Numbered from the stretch's first letter, positions 1 through 7,667 are shown. The stretch: DNA of 64,000 nt from Paenibacillus sp. HWE-109 (GCF_022163125.1 NZ_CP091881.1:2976001-3040000); one strand, 5' to 3'. The notes: generated from the sequence alone by a model not told the origin. Made by a program: numbers and translations.

Positions 1-70
1 TTGTGTGTGGATTAAATCCCTAAATACGTTTATCAGCTTCATACAGCATCCACAGATCCTTTAAATTCAT
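1..70 (-). pseudogene. 5' end of a second cassette-type tyrosine recombinase, nonsense-mutated
   Basis: The minus strand from the ATG at 68-70 reads MNLKDLWMLYEADKRI, then TAG, then GFNPHT. The intact recombinase at 8546-9388 begins MILSELWRLYEADKRIQGFSPST, so this is a paralogue whose Gln17 codon has become an amber stop (20-22). The window edge cuts the rest. Its upstream leader (77-127) and att-like site (145-172) mirror those of the intact copy. Family membership is clear by comparison; whether the remainder is intact cannot be seen. Confidence 0.8.
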
Positions 71-76
71 AATAAA

Positions 77-127
77 AAACCCTCCCTAGTTTTGTTAACT
101 CTAGATTTGCTAGAAATAGGAGGGTTT
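77..127 (-). promoter_or_regulatory. Hairpin covering the ribosome site of the recombinase relic
   Basis: AAACCCTCCCTA (77-88) and TAGGAGGGTTT (117-127) are inverted repeats. On the minus strand the 3' arm holds the GGGAGGG ribosome-binding sequence just before the ATG at 70, so the folded RNA would hide it. The intact recombinase has the same arrangement at 9393-9444. A translational control role is inferred. Confidence 0.6.
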
Positions 128-144
128 AATCTTATATTCCAATA

Positions 145-256
145 TTTAGCTATCGTTTACCGCAGTTTTAAAGAAGTTTTGCAAAAATAGGGATCATCTG
201 ACTGTGCAGCAAGCCGGTAATTCTTATTGAAGTAACGTACCCGTCCCTCAACGAAA
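145..256 (-). repeat. attC-like element 1 (next to recombinase relic)
   Basis: Site 145-172 reads AGCTATCGTTTACCGCAGTT and site 224-254 reads TTGAAGTAACGTACCCGTCC. The spacer holds a degenerate GCAGCAAGCCGG segment. The distal site adjoins the stop of the gene at 257-580. It is a divergent copy compared with later elements. Confidence 0.55.
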
Positions 257-580
257 TTACCCAATCCACAGAATGGTATTTTCCGCTTTAAAAGCTAATG
301 GTAACTTTTCAATAAGCAAATCAATCCTTGTCACCATATACTCCAAATCATTATTCTTCAGATTAGCATATGCCCAAGTTCTCAACTTTATTAGTTCCAA
401 AAGTGTAGATTCTAATTGTTCTTTTTTTAATTCTACTCCATTCTGAATACCATGAATTTTTAACTCCTCAATAGCTGACTGCCAAAACTTTGTAAAGAAT
501 TCTTCACTAGAAATTGGTATTTCAAAACCTAGTTCAAATGAATTATCCTCTTGATTCATTCTAAACACACTTACAGACAT
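257..580 (-). CDS. Cassette protein of unknown function, 107 aa
   Basis: The ATG at 580 has a GGAGG seven bases upstream, which supports the start. The product is acidic, soluble and mostly helical, with no signal peptide or membrane segment. It ends in ILWIG, hydrophobic and aromatic like many small immunity proteins, but I do not recognise the family. It is the first complete gene of the array, and its 3' end abuts an att-like site, as its neighbours do. An immunity or accessory role is inferred from context only. Confidence 0.65.
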   Translation of the reverse strand: MSVSVFRMNQEDNSFELGFEIPISSEEFFTKFWQSAIEELKIHGIQNGVELKKEQLESTLLELIKLRTWAYANLKNNDLEYMVTRIDLLIEKLPLAFKAENTILWIG

Positions 581-621
581 TATTTAGCCTCCAAACTCCG
601 CCGCGGTGAATTGGAGATAAA

Positions 622-654
622 TGATTAGGCTATCGTTTTCCGTTAGTTTCATCG
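622..654 (-). repeat. attC-like simple site (right half only)
   Basis: GGCTATCGTTTTCCGTTAGT matches the right-core consensus. No left partner is obvious; a short CCGCGG-containing segment precedes it. The stop codon of the following gene (649-651) lies inside the end of the site. Confidence 0.65.
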
Positions 655-1128
655 TCTTTTGAAACCGATTGTGATTTCCCCGTCATGATAAAGTTCAATT
701 ACATATTTCGATGGGGATAAAAAATATACATCCGAACTAACTGCCAACAAATCATCAATTGCACTTATGGCTTTATGAAGTTGAGCTTGCAATACAGGGA
801 AATCCCCATAACTCCAAAGAATGAATACATTTTCTTCAATTAGTTCCCCATATTTTTTAATAAGGATGGTCTCGATTTCATTTACATTTCCTACAACCAT
901 TTTGTAGTTTACATTTTCCCAATCAATTCTTGACCAAGGGGAAAATGGATAGTTTTCTCCGAGATAATCATATATTTCATCGCTTTTTTCTTTTGAATAT
1001 ATGTTAGTACCCTCTCCCAATGCATTAACACATTCCTCGAATAATACGCCAAACTCTTCTTTGTGTTTTAACTTCTGTTTATTGAGTAGTTGTTCCAGTC
1101 TCCACTTTCTATCCTGTTTCCCATTCAC
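649..1128 (-). CDS. Immunity-like cassette protein, about 159 aa
   Basis: The frame is open to a TTG at 1146. A GTG at 1128, about 12 bases after a GAGG, is my preferred start but is not certain. The C-terminal half (NVFILWSYGDFPVLQAQLHK ... DVYFLSPSKYVIE ... GEITIGF) has the alternating aromatic and hydrophobic pattern of immunity proteins paired with polymorphic or contact-dependent toxins. I cannot name the family with certainty. No toxin gene is adjacent. The stop codon overlaps the att-like site at 622-654. Confidence 0.65.
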   Translation of the reverse strand: MNGKQDRKWRLEQLLNKQKLKHKEEFGVLFEECVNALGEGTNIYSKEKSDEIYDYLGENYPFSPWSRIDWENVNYKMVVGNVNEIETILIKKYGELIEENVFILWSYGDFPVLQAQLHKAISAIDDLLAVSSDVYFLSPSKYVIELYHDGEITIGFKRR

Positions 1129-1153
1129 GTTGTCACCATTCCTCAAAAACGGC

Positions 1154-1220
1154 TAGCTTTACATTAACGTATCTCAGCGAACAGATGCTTCACTATCAGT
1201 TCCCCGTTAGTTCAATATTG
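1154..1220 (-). repeat. attC-like element 2
   Basis: A degenerate left site (about 1154-1180) and a clear right site CACTATCAGTTCCCCGTTAG (1190-1216) are separated by only about 10 bases, with no GC-rich hairpin. It lies at the 3' end of the 1233-2195 gene. Confidence 0.6.
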
Positions 1221-1232
1221 CTTATTTAGTTA

Positions 1233-2195
1233 CTAATTTATTGTAAACTCTCCACACAAAACATGAGCTTCATAGGATCTTTCCTTCAAGGGTACAAGTA
1301 CTGGAGAAACAACCCGATAATTTCCTGATGGAATATTATTCGTATATTTACTTATATCGTATGTGTGTGTGATTTGAGTATGAGATTCAAAGCTTTTCTT
1401 TTCTTGAGAAAAGCCAACTGCTTTTTCGCGATATACGTCCTGCCAATTACCGTCAATTTTCTTTTGGATATAAAAACTATCTTCATACGTTAACTGTTTG
1501 TCTGTATCGTTTTTCCATGTAAAAATAATTTGCTTTGTATTAGGAGAATATGAAGATTCTTGTGGAATAACTGTAACGCCTTTTGCTGCGTTATTAGCAA
1601 CATCTTTATAACTAGACGCTGTCGAAATGCTATTTCCAACCATTGGCTGAGAAAACTTCGCTTCAATTATTTTTATTTTGTATTTATTCCAAAGTTCATC
1701 CTCACTGATAATCCCGCTAGCAGTCGGGCTTGATATACTTACACGTCCTGGGTTATAACTTGTGTACTTTTTGTATCCTAAATAATATTGCGGATTCCCG
1801 AGATCATAATTTATGAATGTACCGCCCTGACCTTGAACAAAACCATCAAATAATGTAATGCTAAACTGTTCTTCATTAGACATTAATTTTTGTGTAATCT
1901 TTTCTCCGTTGGCTAAGTGCTCATCCCATTTTATATATTTTCCATGTCCCTCATCCATACCAATTCCGGCATAATCACAAATGATTGTATCGTCAATCAT
2001 AAATTGTTTGCCATTTAATTCATAGGCCAAATGAAACGGAAATTCCCCATGTTTATTCATTGGTGTAGGTAGGTTGGGCTCTAAATAAATGCCTATGATT
2101 ATCAGAAGCCAAGGTAAAATAAGAAATGATGCTATCGCAATTAGCAGTAACAACGGAATTCCGAGACCTAGTAATAATATTTTTTTGCTATTCAT
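1233..2195 (-). CDS. Membrane-anchored protein with Ig-like C-terminal domain, 320 aa
   Basis: The start ATG at 2195 follows GGGAGG. Residues 5-38 are one long hydrophobic stretch (signal anchor), so most of the protein lies outside the membrane. Residues about 48-75 (HGEFPFHLAYELNGKQF..DDTIICDY) match the protein at 27901-28482, showing a shared N-terminal module. The last ~110 residues (IIFTWKNDTDKQLTYED ... SGNYRVV) look like a beta-sandwich of the kind seen in Gram-positive surface proteins. Function is unknown. The paralogue lies in the second array at 25-29 kb. Confidence 0.75.
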   Translation of the reverse strand: MNSKKILLLGLGIPLLLLIAIASFLILPWLLIIIGIYLEPNLPTPMNKHGEFPFHLAYELNGKQFMIDDTIICDYAGIGMDEGHGKYIKWDEHLANGEKITQKLMSNEEQFSITLFDGFVQGQGGTFINYDLGNPQYYLGYKKYTSYNPGRVSISSPTASGIISEDELWNKYKIKIIEAKFSQPMVGNSISTASSYKDVANNAAKGVTVIPQESSYSPNTKQIIFTWKNDTDKQLTYEDSFYIQKKIDGNWQDVYREKAVGFSQEKKSFESHTQITHTYDISKYTNNIPSGNYRVVSPVLVPLKERSYEAHVLCGEFTIN

Positions 2196-2215
2196 AAATC
2201 CTCCCTCACTAAGTT

Positions 2216-2297
2216 ATTGAGCATAACTGCCAATTAACGTAATAGCGGCTGCTTTGCGGCAGCCGTTCAACTATCGTGTCCCGAGGGAGCTTAATGA
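2216..2297 (-). repeat. attC-like element 3
   Basis: The left site carries AACTGCCAATTAACGTAAT, the hairpin is CGGCTGCTTTGCGGCAGCCG (about 2246-2266), and the right site carries AACTATCGTGTCCCGAGGGA. It is complete. Confidence 0.75.
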
Positions 2298-2435
2298 TGC
2301 GATGCAGTTAGGTGGTGCTGATGTGTCTGGGTGACTTATCTTCCGAGACCGATACGGCTTGTCCGCCGATTCGTGAACACATTGTTAGATGAAATTACTC
2401 AGTTACTCGCCTCGAAACATAACCCCGTTCGAGTT

Positions 2436-2790
2436 TTAGGTGAAAATCTTTTTTAATATCCCAACACCATATTCTTGAGGATAAAAACATACAGAAAGAA
2501 TCACAGTTACTATTAATAACAACGCCAATGTAATAAATTTCGATGTTCCATTACGCTTTCTAAATTTAAATAAATATAAAAGGACAACCACACTATTTAA
2601 GAACGTATATATTTGGTAAATACACTATACGTCCTAGTCCTGTATTTGGAAAGTTCAGTATTAAGAGTGTAATTATAAGTATTGAAGGTGACATTGCAAG
2701 CAAATATATATCAGGTTTATTTCCTACCCAAAAGTTATTTAATTTAATTCTGGGCAATCCAAAAAAATGTTGTATTACAGTCAGAGCATT
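2436..2790 (-). pseudogene. Frameshifted paralogue of the membrane protein at 9499-9804
   Basis: Joining minus-strand frames gives LLAMSPSI...NTGLGRIVYLPN, then a shift, then KFRKRNGTSKFITLALLLIV and VCFYPQEYG. This follows AMIPSIATMF..FPYTGLGRIVSIPV ... VVYPQEYLP of the intact gene at 9499-9804. At least one indel and one stop disrupt it, and the N-terminus is not clear. Bases 2298-2435 hold nothing I can identify. Bases 2791-3077 are AT-rich with no coding signal. Confidence 0.6.
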
Positions 2791-3077
2791 TGTGTGAATA
2801 AGGAATAATAAAAGGAATTAAAGTATTCTATTCTCCGTAGTCAATGACACCTGTAAAAAAGTAAAAATTCAAAAATAAGTAGATGGAAAGTAAGAGTCTT
2901 GTATGAAATGAACTCATCTGTTTGACGTTTATACTTTGACAATTAGAACAGTTCTTCATATTTCCACCTCTTGTTTATCATTGACAAAGCACAACATAAA
3001 TCTACTTTCAATTAAATTATAGGATGTTTTGTTTTATTTCAGTAGTGCTATTTTTTTATAGTACCTGAACTTATTAC

Positions 3078-3177
3078 CGCAGTATACTGCCCGTTACTTC
3101 AATGAAACAAGGGACAGCTGCCTAGCACGGCGATCTGTCCCTTGTTTTTGCACTATCGTTCAAGTTAAGTTTAATGT
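3078..3177 (-). repeat. attC-like element 4
   Basis: The left site ATACTGCCCGTTACTTCAAT is near 3082-3103. A 13-bp stem AAACAAGGGACAG / CTGTCCCTTGTTT follows, and the right site CACTATCGTTCAAGTTAAGT is at 3150-3170. The hairpin differs in sequence from the common GGCAGCC form. The stretch 3178-3334 downstream has no gene signal. Confidence 0.75.
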
Positions 3178-3334
3178 GGTAAATAACCGGAAGCGCAACA
3201 CGTATGCGAAAAAATTAGGCCTTTACCTTCTAGATCCAGGATCCACCTCGAAGATCCTCTATCGGGCTGATAGTCGCAGCAGCACGCTGCGTACATAAGG
3301 TGTTAAGCGATGGTTCCTACATCTTGAATCTGCA

Positions 3335-3742
3335 TTAAATACTTGTTCTTGAATGTCTCTTAATTAGAAACATCTCTACAAAGGGTAATAATATTGTAAA
3401 TCCAGTAAGTGATAAGGCTAATATGAAGCCAATTAATAATTTTGTATATCCTAGAGATCCTCCATCAGCTAACATATAAACGGATGTTGTAAGAAAAATA
3501 AAAAGTACAAGTAGCTGTCTCAGTTTTCTCACCTTCCTCCACCTAATATCACTTATTCCAACCGTTGAAAAAAGTGATATCGCTAGAGGAAACGGTTCTG
3601 TTAATAAAAAGTGAAGATATTTCAATCCCTCATCGTGTGTTGACCAAGGAAAATTATAATCATCAGAATAAAGATATAAAACAATAAAAAGAGCTATTCC
3701 TAGAGATATGTAATATAGGAATGAGAGAAGAAGGTTCTTCAA
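3335..3742 (-). CDS. Four-helix membrane cassette protein, 135 aa
   Basis: A TTG start at 3742 follows AAAGGAG with a spacing of eight. Hydrophobic segments lie at about residues 4-25, 48-66, 75-95 and 100-127, so this is an integral membrane protein. I do not recognise the family. Its 3' end lies 155 bp from the preceding att-like element, further than usual. No function can be assigned. Confidence 0.65.
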   Translation of the reverse strand: MKNLLLSFLYYISLGIALFIVLYLYSDDYNFPWSTHDEGLKYLHFLLTEPFPLAISLFSTVGISDIRWRKVRKLRQLLVLFIFLTTSVYMLADGGSLGYTKLLIGFILALSLTGFTILLPFVEMFLIKRHSRTSI

Positions 3743-3909
3743 TGTTTTTACTCCTTTTCTCGGAACATTCGCCTATACTCGTAGACAAATAATTCTATCT
3801 AAGTTTATTTTCAAAAAAGTCCCCCAGCACCTTCGTGTTTACCACAATTTTACTGAAGCGACTCCCCACTAGATAGTACTATTTTTCTTTAGTACCTCAC
3901 GGATACTAT

Positions 3910-3937
3910 CTTGAAGTAATCTGCCCGTTAGCTCAAA
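3910..3937 (-). repeat. attC-like left site, unpaired
   Basis: TTGAAGTAATCTGCCCGTTAGCTC matches the left core. The matching right core is more than 500 bp away at 4445-4475. A plus-strand gene with its own promoter and terminator lies between the two halves. Confidence 0.6.
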
Positions 3938-3956
3938 AAAGACCGCCTTTCCCCGA

Positions 3957-3985
3957 TTGTGATGGCTTCAGCAATGGCATACAAT
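3957..3985 (+). promoter_or_regulatory. Probable sigma-A promoter for the 4137 gene
   Basis: TTGTGA (3957-3962) and TACAAT (3980-3985) are separated by 17 bases. The promoter drives a leader of about 60 bases before the structured RNA at 4047-4138. It is one of the few plus-strand promoters in the array. Confidence 0.5.
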
Positions 3986-4046
3986 GAATATAAACCAACC
4001 CAGAAACTTTATCGGAAAGGACCGATCACTATGCAACTGAAGCTGA

Positions 4047-4138
4047 AAATTATCACGCTCAGCCTGTAAAAGATCTATTTGTCTTGTCCTTGGTGCCTTT
4101 TGCAGGCTGAGCCTCTAACCAAGGGGGCGTGATAATTT
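4047..4138 (+). promoter_or_regulatory. Nested-stem leader with potential pseudoknot over the ribosome site
   Basis: The outer stem is a perfect 12 bp pairing of AAATTATCACGC (4047-4058) with GCGTGATAATTT (4127-4138). The inner stem pairs 4058-4072 with 4097-4111 (CTCAGCCTG...CAGGCTGAG, extended through one G-U). The loop sequence CCTTGGT (4088-4094) is fully complementary to ACCAAGG (4118-4124), which overlaps the AAGGGGG ribosome site of the TTG at 4137. The fold can therefore expose or hide the ribosome site. I do not recognise a known RNA class. Confidence 0.6.
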
Positions 4139-4400
4139 GAAACCGACACGAAAAAATCGAAACCAAGCATTCGTTCGACATCGACGAAAGGTAGCAATTG
4201 CGCGTAAAAAAAAGATTGCTAAACAAACGCACTGGCTTGTAACTAATGAGCAATACGGACGTTTGTCCAAAAACAAAGTGCATTGTTCTTGTTCGCTTTG
4301 CAGCGACAAAACTGCTTTAATTGGGTTTCCAAAATCCCAATTTAACCGCCTGCAAAGCCAAGCCGAAGAATTACGGGATTCTCAAAAGGGAGAGCATTAG
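4137..4400 (+). CDS. Small basic Cys-containing protein, 87 aa
   Basis: A TTG start at 4137 lies nine bases after AAGGGGG. The N-terminal half is very basic (KPTRKNRNQ..RHRRKVAIARKKK). It is followed by GRLSKNKVHCSCSLCSD, a motif I know from a widespread family of short uncharacterised bacterial proteins with a CxCxxC cluster; RNA or metal binding is plausible but unproven. Unlike its neighbours it is on the plus strand. It has a promoter at 3957, a folded leader and a terminator at 4388, so it is an independent transcription unit inside the array. Confidence 0.7.
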   Translation: MKPTRKNRNQAFVRHRRKVAIARKKKIAKQTHWLVTNEQYGRLSKNKVHCSCSLCSDKTALIGFPKSQFNRLQSQAEELRDSQKGEH

Positions 4401-4415
4401 TGCTCTCCCCCTTTT
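4388..4415 (+). terminator. Rho-independent terminator
   Basis: GGGAGAGCA / TGCTCTCCC form a nine-pair stem followed by CCCTTTT. It starts within the last codons of the 4137-4400 gene. Confidence 0.8.
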
Positions 4416-4444
4416 GTGTAAAAAGTTCTGGACTACCTCTTCAT

Positions 4445-4475
4445 ATTGAACTATCCGTATCCGTTAGTTCAATAC
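4445..4475 (-). repeat. attC-like right site
   Basis: ATTGAACTATCCGTATCCGT, followed by TAGTTCAATAC, matches the right core. It adjoins the stop of the 4486-4779 gene. Confidence 0.75.
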
Positions 4476-4485
4476 AATATGATTT

Positions 4486-4779
4486 TCAGATATTTTGACT
4501 CGTGTGATTATTTCCCCATTTCAAGAACTTAATCCATATAAACTCATCAAAAACTGTTTCTTTATCAAGTTGATAATGTTCCCCAAGTTCTCTCCACTCG
4601 GAGAAATTAAACTCTCTAGGATACTTCCCTAGTTTGGTAAGTTCAATGAGAAGTCCTTCAAGTGCCATCTCATATTCACTGTGGTTGAAGTAATGCTCTA
4701 CTTCTTTAATGTCCTCTACACTTAAGAGTTCCCTGGAGGAAATAATAAACTGCTTTAATAGGACATAAAAAGTATCCAT
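4486..4779 (-). CDS. MafI-like immunity protein, 97 aa
   Basis: The ATG at 4779 follows GAGGTG. The sequence ELLSVEDIKEVEHYFNHSE, then EMALEGLLIELTKLG and a helical C-terminus, resembles MafI-family immunity proteins, which neutralise MafB-type secreted toxins by direct binding in the cytoplasm. The assignment rests on motif memory, not alignment. No MafB-like toxin is encoded nearby, so this would be an orphan immunity gene carried as a cassette. Confidence 0.65.
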   Translation of the reverse strand: MDTFYVLLKQFIISSRELLSVEDIKEVEHYFNHSEYEMALEGLLIELTKLGKYPREFNFSEWRELGEHYQLDKETVFDEFIWIKFLKWGNNHTSQNI

Positions 4780-4805
4780 TTTTTCACCTCAATATATAAA
4801 TTCCC

Positions 4806-4901
4806 CATTCAACTCAGCTGCTTGTTACTTCAAAACAAGGAGCAGCTACCAGTGATTTGCCTCCTGTTTTCTCAACTAACGTTCCTCAGTTATCTTAACG
4901 C
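4806..4901 (-). repeat. attC-like element 5
   Basis: The left site carries AACTCAGCTGCTTGTTACTT. The stem AACAAGGAG...CTCCTGTT follows. The right site is AACTAACGTTCCTCAGTTAT. It is complete but divergent. Confidence 0.65.
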
Positions 4902-4920
4902 AGACTACTACCAGTTTGGT

Positions 4921-5310
4921 TTATATCATCTTCTTAACACACCTAATAAATGGAGTTATGGCAAAGCAATCCTCTAAGTCCTCACCTTCTAACGACCAAT
5001 ATAATATTGTATTTGTATGGATGGCTATATCTTTTAATAGTAGCTCCTTTGCTTTTCTCAATATTGGTTCACTAACATCACCTTTTTCAATAGCGTCATT
5101 GAGTGATTCAATAATTACGATCATTAAAGCAAATTTTTCTTCTTCGTTAAGAATTATACTTTCATAACAAGAAAGAAATTCATTTATTCTTGTATCATCT
5201 GCCACTTCATATTCCCAATCTTGGGTAAATGGGCCTGGTTTAGGTAAACTCAATTTTTTAACAAGACTTTCAATGGCTTCCCTAGTTACGTACTTGGGAT
5301 AGTTGTCCAT
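4921..5310 (-). CDS. Cassette protein of unknown function, 129 aa
   Basis: The frame is open from 5391, but the ATG at 5310 with AGGAGGGG five bases upstream is the clear start (MDNYPKYVTREAIESLV). The product is an acidic helical protein. It ends DLEDCFAITPFIRCVKKMI, similar in feel to short immunity proteins. I do not recognise the family. It lies between two complete attC-like elements and so is a single-gene cassette. Confidence 0.65.
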   Translation of the reverse strand: MDNYPKYVTREAIESLVKKLSLPKPGPFTQDWEYEVADDTRINEFLSCYESIILNEEEKFALMIVIIESLNDAIEKGDVSEPILRKAKELLLKDIAIHTNTILYWSLEGEDLEDCFAITPFIRCVKKMI

Positions 5311-5421
5311 TAACTCCCCTCCTACTGGAATTCGTTTGGAATGAGAATATTCGGGTATAATGACACCCCTTTTGTTAGTAATTACTACCATTATTATACT
5401 TCACTTTTTGAGACAATCACC

Positions 5422-5508
5422 ACGCTAAACTGCCCTTTAGTTTAATAAACAAAAGAGGAGCTGCCGTGACGCAGGCCCCTCAACTATCGTGTCCCGTTAG
5501 CGTAGCGA
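5422..5508 (-). repeat. attC-like element 6
   Basis: Left CTAAACTGCCCTTTAGTTTA; a short GAGGAGCTG...GCCCCTC stem; right AACTATCGTGTCCCGTTAGC. It is complete. Confidence 0.8.
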
Positions 5509-5549
5509 TCATCTTATCTTTAGTAATAGAGAGTACGACAAATGAATAT

Positions 5550-5858
5550 CTAAACAATAAACTCTATTTGTTCCGCTACGATTTCAAAAGAGGCATTATC
5601 TTCTTCATCCCAATTAACAAAGAGAAATTTACGAAAGGGTTCATTCTCTTTCATTTCACTTACGGAATAAAGCATCATTCCTATTGGTCTGTTAGAATTG
5701 ATAGTTTGAACCCCATAAAATTTAACAACTACTACCTCTCCCTCACAGCTTCTTAAAGTTACAATAAGAATTGTGTTTTCCCAAAAAATTCCTTCAATTT
5801 TGCTATCATGAACTCTATAATCGCCTAAATAGCCTAGGAATTGGTCTTTCTCCTCCAT
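5550..5858 (-). CDS. Cassette protein of unknown function, 102 aa
   Basis: The ATG at 5858 is preceded by AAGGAG at a spacing of six, so it is chosen over the upstream ATG at 5897. The product MEEKDQFLGYLGDYRVHDSKIEG then alternates beta strands (ENTILIVTLRSCEGEVVVVKF, YGVQTI) and ends in an acidic tail. It looks like a small beta-rich intracellular domain. I know similar uncharacterised Bacillus-group proteins but no function. It is a single-gene cassette. Confidence 0.65.
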   Translation of the reverse strand: MEEKDQFLGYLGDYRVHDSKIEGIFWENTILIVTLRSCEGEVVVVKFYGVQTINSNRPIGMMLYSVSEMKENEPFRKFLFVNWDEEDNASFEIVAEQIEFIV

Positions 5859-5913
5859 AAATTGCTCCTTAATTCGCAAATGTATAATACTATGCAAGGT
5901 AGTTTACCACTAA

Positions 5914-5992
5914 GTGCTGAATAAACCGTCGGTTAGGTGAGCAAAGTGTCTCCAATCGGTATTGATTTATCGTTCTTCGTTAACGTAAGACA
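5914..5992 (-). repeat. attC-like element 7 (degenerate)
   Basis: The right site GATTTATCGTTCTTCGTTAA (5963-5982) is recognisable. The left half ATAAACCGTCGGTTAGG is weak, and no GGCAGCC hairpin is present. Confidence 0.5.
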
Positions 5993-6034
5993 TATGGACT
6001 TGTAATTACAAACCAATATATATGATCGGCAAGA

Positions 6035-6607
6035 TCAATATTGTTCTCCGAGAGCCTGACCCTCCTGAGCAAATAAACTAATCTGATCAAAACGCTTTGA
6101 CTTTAGAATACTTTTATTTAACTCTTGTATCTTTTCTATTAATTCATTGCTTTTTGAAAAAAGTTCTTTTTCAAAATCATTCCAAAGTATTGTCTCATTT
6201 ATAATATTATTCCTCAATGCCTTTATGAATAGTTCTCTATCAGTAAGGATCGGTCTAACATCATGAATTTCTATTTTCAATTCACTAATTATAATTTTAT
6301 TATCCTCTCGACTAAATTCAAGCCATGTCCAAGGATTTTCAATATATTTTAGCGCAACATAGTTAGTTTTTTTGAGCTGGTGATACACATCGATAAGAAA
6401 TTCAAAATGTGTAAGTATTAATTCAGATTACATGCGTTTCGTCTCCAGCCTCATCTCTGGAGATAGGAAAGGCAGATATTCAATTCCATTTACCTTTATG
6501 GTAAAACAACCATAAATCTGATTATATTCTTTGTTAAAAGTCTGGAGGTCAATTACACGAAGTTTGGAAATATCATCATCAAAGATCTCATATCTAATTT
6601 CAAACAT
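6035..6607 (-). pseudogene. Cassette gene split by one in-frame TAA
   Basis: A start at 6607 (GGAG upstream) gives MFEIRYEIFDDDISKLRVID ... PEMRLETKRM, then TAA at 6428-6430. The same frame continues without shift into SELILTHFEFLIDVYHQLKK ... EGQALGEQY to 6035. Read together it is one 190-codon gene. A CAA-to-TAA change explains the break. The N-terminal part looks like a small beta domain and the C-terminal part is helical. The family is not recognised. The downstream part could restart at the GTG at 6388, but no ribosome site is evident. Confidence 0.7.
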
Positions 6608-6683
6608 TAAGCACCACTCCAAGCTTTAACGGGATGTATCTATTTTACTATAATAATGGATTAAATTGTTGTCATTGTGATTG

Positions 6684-6777
6684 TTGCGTTAAACTGCCTA
6701 TAGCTTAATAAGGCTGCCAATCAAATTTCGCGGCAGCCTCACTTATTTTGTTTAACTAACGTTCCCCGTAATCATTT
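6684..6777 (-). repeat. attC-like element 8
   Basis: Left AAACTGCCTATAGCTTAATA; hairpin AGGCTGCC...GGCAGCCT (6711-6739); right AACTAACGTTCCCCGTAATC. It is complete. Confidence 0.8.
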
Positions 6778-6790
6778 GTTTACTCGGCTG

Positions 6791-7102
6791 TTAATGTTTT
6801 AATAATTGCAAATTGAAGACCTTAATAATCTCTGCATAGCCTACAATTCTAGATGCTTCTTGAATATTTATTGTTTTACCAACCCACAAAGTATTTGGAT
6901 ATGCTTCTGGAGAAATGAAGGTTATCGTACCCAGTACAGTCTCCCCCATTTCAACAATGTCTTTCTCATAATAATGGTGTGCCCCACTTGTTAGGTAATT
7001 GTCAGTGACCAGATGGTTAGGACGATAACCTGAGAACACAGGTCTTGTTCTTACGCCATTTTTTAAAAAAGTTATTTTTGCTTCTACATCTGGTACAGAC
7101 AT
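6791..7102 (-). CDS. EF-Tu C-terminal-domain-like protein, 103 aa
   Basis: The ATG at 7102 follows AGGAG. The order AKITFLKNGVRTRPVFSGYRP, then VEMGETVLGTITFISPEAYP and VGKTINIQEASRIVGYAEI is the pattern of the beta-barrel domain III of elongation factor Tu (SGYRP and the strand-turn-GETV module), without any GTPase domain. Stand-alone proteins of this type are common hypothetical genes in Firmicutes and are sometimes found beside toxin loci. Function is unknown; binding to a translation-targeting toxin is speculation. Confidence 0.75.
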   Translation of the reverse strand: MSVPDVEAKITFLKNGVRTRPVFSGYRPNHLVTDNYLTSGAHHYYEKDIVEMGETVLGTITFISPEAYPNTLWVGKTINIQEASRIVGYAEIIKVFNLQLLKH

Positions 7103-7180
7103 GTTCCATCACTCCTAGACCTTGTTCATTATCGTTTTCGTCTCTATCATATTTCTCTATACAAACTTAGTCTTCCTTTA

Positions 7181-7279
7181 ATTATAAGTATCCTGCCCAA
7201 TAGCTTAATGGCAAAAGGAGTAGCTGTCGCGGCAATCTGCTCCAGGTTTGTTTGAACTAACGTTCGCCGTCCCTCAATT
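7181..7279 (-). repeat. attC-like element 9
   Basis: Left GTATCCTGCCCAATAGCTTA; stem GGAG..CTGTCGCGGCAATCTGCTCC; right GAACTAACGTTCGCCGTCCC. The last codons and the TAG stop of the Imm53 gene lie inside the right site. Confidence 0.8.
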
Positions 7280-7559
7280 CTACCCAATCTTTGAAGATTA
7301 AAAGAATTTCCCCTAAATTTTTAGGACCACCAAACCCTTCAAAGTACCCTTCTTTCAACCTACAATGTATCCAATCATGCTCGGTTCTTTCTTTGACCAA
7401 ACCTTCAAATGGTTTGTTTTCTAAAGTAGTTTCTTGCAAGTTTATTTTTACACTCCAACCAGGATTATCAAGCGTTCCCATTTTCATTCCATAACAATGT
7501 TCCCAATCTCCATCACACTGTGATAAATACCAGTCTTCCAACCATTCTATTAAATTCAA
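7257..7559 (-). CDS. Imm53-family immunity protein, 100 aa
   Basis: A TTG start at 7559 follows GGGGG. The sequence LEDWYLSQCDGDWEHCYGMK, then TLDNPGWSVKINL and DWIHCRLKEGYFEGFGGPKN is the signature of immunity protein family Imm53, which protects against polymorphic toxins in the cytoplasm. The length is typical. The stop codon TAG (7257-7259) and the last residues (LRDGER) are encoded by the att-like core, so the cassette boundary cuts right at the end of the gene. No toxin is nearby. Confidence 0.85.
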   Translation of the reverse strand: MNLIEWLEDWYLSQCDGDWEHCYGMKMGTLDNPGWSVKINLQETTLENKPFEGLVKERTEHDWIHCRLKEGYFEGFGGPKNLGEILLIFKDWVELRDGER

Positions 7560-7581
7560 ATTGAAATCCCCCTGAACTATT

Positions 7582-7667
7582 TCATTTCAATTTTCCTTTA
7601 CTTCAATGGAATCAAAAAGGAGTTGCCAAAGCGGCTCCTCAACTATCGTTATCCGTTAGCGCAATGA
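7582..7667 (-). repeat. attC-like element 10
   Basis: Left CAATTTTCCTTTACTTCAAT; stem AAGGAGTTGCC...GGCTCCTC; right AACTATCGTTATCCGTTAGC. It is complete. Confidence 0.75.
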
